Assembly: GCF_000204055.1 (NCBI RefSeq)
Contig: NW_006768765.1
Coordinates: forward strand, 3,796,484-3,860,483
DNA length: 64,000 bases
Direction of reading: 5' to 3'
Source of the DNA: Melampsora larici-populina 98AG31
Taxonomy: Eukaryota > Basidiomycota > Pucciniomycetes > Pucciniales > Melampsoraceae
How positions within the stretch are numbered: the stretch's first letter is position 1; each line of letters starts with the position of its first letter. Under the pieces are notes generated by a model, which was not told the origin of the DNA, did not search any database, and worked only from the letters and a program-made list of their open reading frames with translations. Made by a program: the position numbers and the translations under genes. This document shows, piece by piece, positions 56,818 through 64,000 of the stretch.

Positions 56818-59377
56818 TTATAGCTTTGCCTTGGCCAGTTGGATGGTGATTAGGGCCTTTTTTTCGTCATCTACAATACATCATCACAACCAGAGGATTA
56901 TGTAGTCAAACTGTCAACTCAATGAATGACTTGAAACAACCAAGTCTTACCCGAAGCATCCTGACGCAATAGTTCCACACCCAGCTCTTCAGCAAAAGCC
57001 AGTGCCCTTGTTTCCAAAAGGACAACTGTGTTAGGTAATCTCAAGAGCTCATTTCGCTCCTCGCCCGTACGTGCCCTACGGCTTTTTGATTGGATATCTT
57101 TCAGCTTATTACTAACATTTTGATCCCTTATCAGTTCACAGCAAACCAAAGTTATGTAAAAGTGGACTCTGACCGTGCTTCGACTAGTTCTTCCTCAATA
57201 CCTAGATACACTAGTATTTGATCGCGCTTGTCTTTTGCGCTCTCGCTAATTAGTTTTTTTTGCATCTCTCTCTGCCTATTCCATTGTTCCTCAAGATATT
57301 CAGTGGTCATAGTCGGATCCTGCTTTAGTAGGCTAGCGAGCTCAGATTCGGCCTCTTTTAGCCGCTTCCTCACTTCGGTTCCTCGCTTCTGAATTGATCA
57401 AACTGGAGGAATTTGATCAGTTTTGAAAATCCTCCATACATTAGATCTATGTAGCTCACTCGCATTAGACCTTGATACAATATTGGAATGAACGGATCGC
57501 ATACTGATACTTAATGCACGGTGTAGAGCTGTTGCATACCGGTTGGGCCTAATTAGCGGGCTCAACTCCGACCATTTCCTTTCTAATCCTTCACCGTCTG
57601 AGAGCCCCCATCCCATGTTCAGCCTGGGATTGTAGTTCAATTGGCAACCCCATTCATGAACGTAGGCATGAAAAACGCTGGTTCCAAACTTCAAACGTCC
57701 AGCTTCACGTTCGGTTGCAAATTGTTTGCGCTACAAAAGAAAGATGTATTGGATTTAGTTGCGTTTTGTGAAGTAAAACTTTTGGATGTACCTTCAAGAT
57801 ACCTTTCTCAACATTGCAGCCAATGTCGTAAAGGATACCCACTTTATTCCATTGGCGGTCTGTGGCATTTTCAACTAGATCTGAAATCCATTTGATCATC
57901 GATAGGCTGAACACCGCTCTGATATCATACAATGTGTGGTCATGCCTACAAGCCATGCCAAATAGCCCGGTTTCGTCACAGCCTCCCCAGTGCGACTTCC
58001 CTCGCACGTCATTCGCAGCAGTGTGTTGTTCACTACAAGGATGCTGAAGTGGTGGCCGATGGGTCAGCTCAAAAAAAAAGAATAATCTACAGCAAGTTGA
58101 ACAATATGGACCTACAACCTCTTCGTCCTTCACTTCAATCGGGGGCTGTTGGTTTGTCATGGCCTCAACAAAGTCACTAGACATAAAAAGCTCGGGTGTT
58201 TTTGGATGATAGCCCGGTATTGGCACGCTTGCAGCTGCATGTCGGCGATGCTGAAAATTTCCGTCTAAGCATACTATACAATCGGGCTCTTTGGGCTTGG
58301 TCTCTGCAACTGGTGGTCCAAAACACCTTGGACAATTGGCTGCTAGGTGATCAATATCTTGAAACTTCAGCTGTGCAAACTCCAGTTCCCGAATTGAACA
58401 GAGGATCGTTCGATAGGCATCTAGAGCGGACGTGAATGGCTCTCGCCAATCACAAGGCTTAGCAGAAAATTGGGTTAGCCACGTGTTGATGCAAACATTA
58501 TGACCTTGCTTACCTGACCTTGTTTTGTTGTTAATATAGGGTTATCATCGTCCAATATCTCGTCCATCGCTTTCATAAAGCCCTGATTCCGTAATGAACA
58601 GTACTTCCAAACCACATGGAAGTGCTTTAGCAAGCGTACTGAAAAAGCAGTTTTTGGATGGACCGGTGTGGCTCCAATTTATCCCATCTGAAGCAGCCGC
58701 ACTGGGTCTGAGGTACATTCACAAAACGTGACTTGAATGCAATCTCGGACTACATGAAAATCAAAGGTGAGCTTTGTGAAAACGAAAAAGAAAATATGTA
58801 CGATGTAACCCAATAGATCCACAATATCCACCCGGGCTACCCGTGTTCGATTTCTTGGGCATGAACAAGGTTCTTTGAAGTCATTGTTCCAACAATCAGA
58901 ATTACCCCAATTGGAGGTGATTTGGCGACATCGAAGGAAAGATGAGAGCATCTGTTGACACTGTTTGACCCAATTCATTTCGCGCTGTAGGCGTTTAGCA
59001 TCATATCGCGCACGCCTTATCCCTGAAATAACATCTTGGTCGTCCGAATCAAGACTGTCGCAGCTGTCTGTGTCGTCATCCGAAGAACCAGGTGAAAAGG
59101 GAATGAATCCGTTGGGGTCAAGTAGATCGTGCTGGTAGTTCTCATTGTCGAGGTGGTTTATATCTGGGTTTGGTAACCCCAGATCTAATTCCACCCCTTT
59201 GATACGATGACGAGGAAATGGGGCGGCTTCCGCGACTTTTATGATAGGTTTTTGGTATCGTTCGGCTTGGCGTTTATTCTTCTCCTTCTGAGCTAAGAAT
59301 TCAACCTGACGAGGAGTGACCGGCTTTGGGTTGGATTTTATTTTTTTGAGAGACCTGTTGTTCGGATTAGTAGGCAT
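56818..59377 (-). pseudogene. KDZ (Kyakuja-Dileera-Zisupton) transposase with two in-frame stops
   Basis: Six exons, 58810-59377, 58514-58749, 57792-58457, 57174-57730, 56951-57126 and 56818-56870, join in phase to 752 codons. Hallmarks of the family are CPRCFGPP, IVCLDGNFQHRRHAAAS, GCDETGLFGMACRHDHTL, LYDIGCN and the block FGTSVFHAYVHEWGCQLNY with GWGLSDGEGLERKWSEL. The N-terminus is basic with an acidic Ser/Asp stretch, and the C-terminus is coiled coil. Two nonsense codons interrupt an otherwise conserved frame: TAA at 58679-58681 and TGA at 57398-57400. A hydrophobic poly-Phe stretch just before SEQHTAANDV may be a retained intron or insertion. The two lesions suggest recent inactivation. 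Confidence 0.8.
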
Positions 59378-59530
59378 GGTATCGTATATTATTGTATCAG
59401 AAGTTAATTGAAAGCCAACATACATTCTATTCAAGACTCAGTCTCTAGGCCCAAAAGGGAAATTGTTCTTGGTTAATTTGATTGGACCTTCATTAGTCCG
59501 TTGCTCAATTCACAGATATTTCAGGGGATA

Positions 59531-59706
59531 CAGTCAAACCTGTGCAATTGCATAATTTGGGTGGAAGACTTTTCCTATGCATTTTCACGGGTTATGCAAT
59601 TCCATTGTCTAGTTTGGCGGTAAAAAGTATCAAGATCTAGGAATTTTTCTATGCATTGTCACAGGTTATGCATCTGCGCAGGTATGCATTTGCACAGGTT
59701 TGACTG
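59531..59706 (+). mobile_element. MITE copy 2, 176 bp, TA-flanked
   Basis: Same sequence, length and orientation as 50000-50175, with TA at 59529-59530 and 59707-59708. Confidence 0.9.
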
Positions 59707-59929
59707 TAATTTGCAATATACAGTTGAATGGAGACAATGAGTCTAACATATTTCATTGACCATTGAAGACACTCTACAGTTTCCATGAGGAAGGCAACCT
59801 TATGTTCATTTGTTCATTGGCACAAAATGGTACCACACATCAATCTTGTTACAATCATAAAGATGTGTAGAACAATTTGTTCAATTAGAATAAAATATGG
59901 GTTTATGATAAAGTGATCTGATATTGTGA

Positions 59930-60206
59930 GGGCCTTACAATCATTAGAGTGATTAAAATTCATATTGAAAGCAAATTTTGAAAGGGAAGATGCGGAGATA
60001 TGAAGAAAAGTTAATAATGAAAAATGTTCAGGAAGTGGTAAAGGGGGTTGGCAAAGAAGCAATCAGCCACTGCACATCATTATCATGGTGTTTGATATGA
60101 TTTTGTAGGTGAGCGGGATTTAAAAGGACAAATATTCATATTGAAAATGAAAAATGACCAGCATGTAGAAATTCATACTTAACAAAGAGCCATTTAGCCA
60201 TTTTCC
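59930..60206 (-). repeat. Inverted arm of the 177-bp satellite
   Basis: Carries the satellite motifs in reverse, for example GGTGAGCGGGATTTAAAAGG and AAAGAGCCATTTAGCCATTT. It forms a large palindrome with the start of the direct array (about 60353 onward), separated by a spacer of about 150 bp. Confidence 0.75.
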
Positions 60207-60352
60207 TGAATTCTCAATGTCATCAGGTGGATTTTGTGTTATCATTGGCACTGAAAAACTTGTCAAGTGTAATTGCACAACTCTTGTTGCCTATATCTGA
60301 AACCAAATTGTCCACATATTTGCTCTCTACATATCATTCACATTCCAGTTGT

Positions 60353-61690
60353 GGGAAAATGGCTAAATGGCTCTTTGGTAAGTATGAATTTTCCAACGAG
60401 CCTACTTTCGTTAATGACTTTTCTTCACATCTCCTCATCTTCCCTTTCAAAATTTGCTTTCAATATGAATTTTTGTCCTTTTAAATCCCGCTCACCTACA
60501 AAATCATATCAAACACCATGATAATGATGTGCAGCGCCTGGGTGCTTCTTCGTCAAACACACTTTACCACCTCCTGAACATTTTTCATTATTAACTTTTC
60601 TTCATATCTCCGCATCTTCCCACTTGAAAATTGAGTATAATCCAATTTTGAGTGTTTTTTCCTCCCGCTCAGCTACAAAAGCATCTCAAAAACCTTGACA
60701 ATGATGTGCTGCGCCTGGGTGCTTCTGGTTTAAACACACTTTACCACTTCCTGAGCATTTTTCATTAATGACTTTTCTTCATATCTGCGCATCTTCCCTT
60801 TCAAAATTTGCTTTCAATATGAATATTTGTCCTTTTTATCCCGCTCACCTACAAAATCAAATCAAAAACCTTGATAATGATGTGCAGCGCCTGGGTGCTT
60901 CTTTGTTGAACACACTTTACCACTTCCTGAACATTTTTCATTATTAACTTTTCTTCATATCTCCGCATCTTCCCACTTGAAAATTGAGTATAATCCAATT
61001 TTGAGTGTTTTTTCCTCCCGCTCAGCTACAAAAGCATCTCAAACACAATGAAAATGGTGTCAGGTGATTGAAACGTTCTTTGGAAACTATGCTTTCCTAC
61101 ATGCTGGTCATTTTTCATTACTGAGTTTCCTTCTTATCTGCGCATCATACCTTTCAAAATCCTGTTTCATTATGATCAAAAGTGCTTTTTTGGCTTGTCC
61201 AGCTACAAAAACATCTCAAAAACCTTGATAATGATGTGCAGTGCCTGGGGGCTCCTTTGGTAAGTATGCATTTCTACATGCTGGTCATTTTTCATCAATG
61301 ACTTTTCTTCATATCTCCTCATCTTCCCTTTCAAAATTTGCTTTCAATATGAACATTTGTCCTTTTTATCCCGCTCACCTACAAAATCATATCAAACACC
61401 ATGATAATGATGTGCAGTGGCTGATTGCTTCTTCGGAAAACACGCTTTACCACTTCCTGAACATTTTTCATTATTTCACTTTGCTGATAACTCCTCATCT
61501 TCCCTTTCCAAATTGACTTTCAATAATGAATATTTGTCCATTTTATCCGGCTCACCTACAAAATCATATCAAACACCATGATAATGATGTGCAGTGGCTG
61601 ATTGCTTCGTTGTAAACACACTTTACCACTTCCTGAACATTTTTCATTATTAAATTTTCTTCATATCTCCACTTCTTCCCTCTTGAAAAT
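60353..61690 (+). repeat. Satellite array, about eight units of about 177 bp
   Basis: The phrase CTTCATATCTCC(G/T)CATCTTCCC and variants recurs near 60419, 60596, 60773, 60949, 61127, 61303, 61479 and 61658, a period of 176-179 bp. Units share ATGATGTGCAG, AACACACTTTACCAC and CATTTTTCATTA. Two variants alternate in the first four units: one with TTGCTTTCAATATGAA, the other with TTGAGTATAATCCAATTTTG, giving a 354-bp higher-order repeat. The last units diverge. No coding capacity. Confidence 0.85.
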
Positions 61691-62613
61691 ATGTTTCACA
61701 CCCAAGTATTGCATTATGTGGGAATCGAACAGCGCCCTCCTGCGGACACAATAAGGACTACAAAACCCAAATTGATTCCAACAATGAAGTTTTCCTTAAT
61801 TAGCACTTCAGTGCGCCTAGTAACATGATGGGCCCCGTGCGGCCAGTAGACACAAAGGAAACAAAGGCTTCTGAGGCCCTACTTTTTTGTTAATGCACAA
61901 GCATCATTCGGTTATTTGAGTGAATTGGCGTCGAGTAATAGAAACCCGGTTGTATCCAAGCCTTCTCTCTGATAAATTGGAACACCAACTCACAGACATT
62001 TGTTTCATCCTGGCCAACCCTTCCTACTTCACTATCCAATAGCGCCAAACCAATTCCAACCAAACAGGTACGTATATACTTTTCCTATGGAAAAATGTGA
62101 TGCTGACAACCCATCTATCAGCTCTCACTATGTTCTCCGGCCAGCTCATCAAATACATTAAACCCATCTACATCATGCCGCCGCGACGTCAAATATACCC
62201 CAGAATTGAAGAGTTGAAGAATGATGGATCCAATCTCAAACTGTGGGTCGAGGTTGTGACATACCACTTATGGATGATCGACCAAACCAGGCGGATTTGG
62301 CTAGAAGATCTCATACCAAGGAACAGGATGCATATTTTTTCACATTTTTTGCTCTGTGTCTGACCTTTCCAGATTTTTGTATACAAATAATGGAGATGCA
62401 AGAGAAGCTTTAAGGGTGGTCTCGTGAATATAGTAGATTGCTAAGTGAGGAAAAGCAATATGCACAACGGGAGACAAGACTAGTATGAACTCTACATGTA
62501 ACACGCGTGACAGGTCATAACACCACTCCCCCTTTTATGTCTCTACCTCCTCTTGCAGGCCAGCATCTATCCCCGGGTGGCATTAAAAAACCCAGTGGGA
62601 AAAAGCCATACCC
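61691..62613. other. 3' non-coding part of the Gypsy element and unclassified sequence
   Basis: On the minus strand, a polypurine tract (complement of CCACTCCCCCTTTTA at about 62523-62537) is followed by TGTTATGACC, the likely start of the 3' LTR, with its outer edge at 62522. The far end of this LTR is uncertain; a TGTTAATGCA at about 61888 is one candidate. A short plus-strand frame at about 62175-62340 (IEELKNDGSNLKLWVEVV) looks like a Copia-type gag fragment. Confidence 0.45.
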
Positions 62614-64000
62614 TCACTTCTTTCTCCTCGTCCTTTTGTATCTAACTTCAGCATCTGGATACTTTCTATTAAAATCATTCATTAATTGTTTTGCATTCTT
62701 GAGACCTTCTTCTGGTTCCCATGAATCATGTTCTTCACCATATCCCTTCCAGTTAATTAAATACTCTAATTTTCTTCCTCTTTTTCTCTTATCAAGTATT
62801 TCATTAATTTCAAATTCATCTTCATTATTCATAACTATTGGTGGTGGCGGCATTTTGTGATGTCCTGGTATCTTGCTTTCTTCGAATTTTCTTAATAGGT
62901 TGACGTGAAAAACAGGGTGTACCTTACTCATAGATTTAGGTAACACAATCTTGTAAGCATTTTTAGACACACGCGCTGAAATAACAAATGGTCCTACCCA
63001 TCTATGGGCAAACTTAGCTGTGGGCCGTGTTGTTGATAGGTGCTTGTTGTTGAGCCAGACCTTGTCTCCTTTCTTCCAATTAGGCGTATCTCGAACTTTG
63101 CTATCATGTTGCATCTTCATTAATTCTTGAGTTAGGCCCATTGCATCTTTTAATTCACGTTGAACATTTTTGATTTGATCAATTCTTTGTTCCACCAGCG
63201 GTAAACATTGTTCACTGGACGGAACATCGGTGAAGTTGACATTGAATCCATAATTAGCTTTGAACGGGGACACGCCTATCGCCAAGTGTTCACTGTTGTT
63301 ATACGAAAATTCAGCAAATGGTAATAACGTCAGCCAGTCATCTTGCTTGTATGCGGTGAAGTGCCTGATATATAATTCAACCGCTTTGTTTGTAATTTCT
63401 GATTGGCCATCTGTTTGGGGATGATACGCCGTTGAGGATTGGGTCTTGATGCCTAGTCTTCTGTGGAAATCTTTAGTGATACGTGATATAAAGATATTTC
63501 CTCGATCAGATGTTACCGTTCGTGGAGTGCCGTGCAACCTCCAAACTTCCTTGATCATTAAATCAGCAAGCTCTTCGGATTTCATGCTCTTCCTACATGC
63601 AACAAAGTGCGCCATCTTTGTGAGTCTGTCAACAACAGTTAGGATACTGTCATAACCTCCAGATTTGGGTAAGTCCGTGATTAGGTCGTAGCAAATGTCG
63701 AGCCATGGTCCTTCCGGGATAGGTAAAGGTTGGAGACTTCCAAATGGCTTTTCGGTCCTAGATTTTACGCGTTGACATGATCCACATCCGTCCACGTATT
63801 TGTTGATGAATGCTTTCATTGACGGCCAGTGATATGCGCGCTTTACCAGTGCTAACGTTCGCATTCTCCCCGGATGACCTGCTAATATGCTATCGTGTCT
63901 AGAACGAAGGATGTGTAATTTCAAATCAGTGTCAGACGGAATAACAGCCTTGTTTTTGAAATATAAAATGCCATCAATACTCTTGATTGCCCCTGATGAA
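62614..64000 (-). CDS. Ty3/Gypsy chromovirus polyprotein, integrase to C-terminus (partial)
   Basis: The frame is open from the right edge of the window to TGA at 62614-62616. From its N-terminal side it contains the integrase zinc-binding domain (H/H then CGSCQRVK), the catalytic core with the DDE triad (Asp in WLDICYDLI, Asp in TVTSDRGN, Glu in HPQTDGQSE), and the GPY/F-like segment HRWVGPFVIS with KVHPVFHVNLLRKF. It ends in a chromodomain (FEINEILDKRKRGRKLEYLI then WKGYGEEHDSWEPEEGL), which targets such elements to heterochromatin. No stop or frameshift is seen in the 460 codons visible. Reverse transcriptase, RNase H and protease lie outside the window. Confidence 0.93.
   Translation of the reverse strand, partial: SSGAIKSIDGILYFKNKAVIPSDTDLKLHILRSRHDSILAGHPGRMRTLALVKRAYHWPSMKAFINKYVDGCGSCQRVKSRTEKPFGSLQPLPIPEGPWLDICYDLITDLPKSGGYDSILTVVDRLTKMAHFVACRKSMKSEELADLMIKEVWRLHGTPRTVTSDRGNIFISRITKDFHRRLGIKTQSSTAYHPQTDGQSEITNKAVELYIRHFTAYKQDDWLTLLPFAEFSYNNSEHLAIGVSPFKANYGFNVNFTDVPSSEQCLPLVEQRIDQIKNVQRELKDAMGLTQELMKMQHDSKVRDTPNWKKGDKVWLNNKHLSTTRPTAKFAHRWVGPFVISARVSKNAYKIVLPKSMSKVHPVFHVNLLRKFEESKIPGHHKMPPPPIVMNNEDEFEINEILDKRKRGRKLEYLINWKGYGEEHDSWEPEEGLKNAKQLMNDFNRKYPDAEVRYKRTRRKK

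Noticed and set aside
58040..58110. Possible intron before SEQHTAANDV in the KDZ gene
   Set aside because: The plausible donor and acceptor are out of phase with each other, so the segment was kept as read-through sequence.
60353..61690. Possible CRISPR-like array
   Set aside because: Units are about 177 bp with variable copies and no short repeat-spacer pattern; this is a eukaryotic satellite.
61705..61760. tRNA-like B-box (inverse of GGGAATCGAAC)
   Set aside because: No acceptor stem, anticodon arm or clear A-box could be folded around it; at most a SINE remnant.

Overview
This is a window of nuclear DNA from a fungus. It has many short GT-AG introns, low-complexity Asn/Ser/Gln-rich proteins, a chromodomain Ty3/Gypsy retrotransposon, a Tnp2-type CACTA transposon, a KDZ transposase and a NAM-like transposon-associated gene. 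Together with two small secreted protein genes this suggests a basidiomycete, most likely a rust fungus (Pucciniales); the lineage call is inference. Exon joins below were worked out by hand from splice sites, phase and protein continuity.

Layout. 1-824: 3' end of cytosolic glutamyl-tRNA synthetase (+). 1581-4871: secreted GH3 beta-glucosidase, ten exons (-). 5040-5469: small unidentified gene (+). 6355-10780: BET double-bromodomain protein of the Bdf1 type (-). 12210-12684: small putative gene (-). 14109-28290: a complete CACTA element, 14.18 kb, with 100-bp terminal inverted repeats, a 3-bp TCA target duplication and five apparently intact genes (three cargo genes forward; the Tnp2 transposase and a fourth cargo gene reverse). 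29995-30652: Cys-rich secreted protein (+). 31005-33428: Mdv1-like WD40 mitochondrial fission protein (-). 33622-33706: intron-containing tRNA-Pro(UGG), with a second copy on the other strand at 50746-50830. 34077-35139: GET2-like ER membrane protein (-). 38353-39621: TRAPP subunit Trs33 (+). 39660 to about 40790: SDR-like/DUF1776-like protein (-). 41023-42887: mitochondrial seryl-tRNA synthetase (+). 44339-45197: second small secreted protein (-). 46879-49703: HbrB/Bit61-type TORC2 subunit (-).

From about 50 kb to the end the window is gene-poor and rich in transposons. It holds two identical 176-bp TA-flanked MITEs, a solo LTR of 999 bp with a perfect 5-bp duplication nested inside an older TIR element, a frameshifted NAM-like gene, a KDZ transposase broken by just two in-frame stops, a 177-bp satellite array with an inverted arm, and the 3' half of a chromodomain Gypsy polyprotein running off the right edge.

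The housekeeping genes are unrelated to one another and show ordinary fungal close packing: Trs33 and the SDR-like gene converge with 38 bp between stop codons, and the SDR-like and SerRS genes diverge from a short shared intergenic region. The strongest candidate for something undescribed is the CACTA element with its four cargo genes, none of which I can assign to a characterised family.
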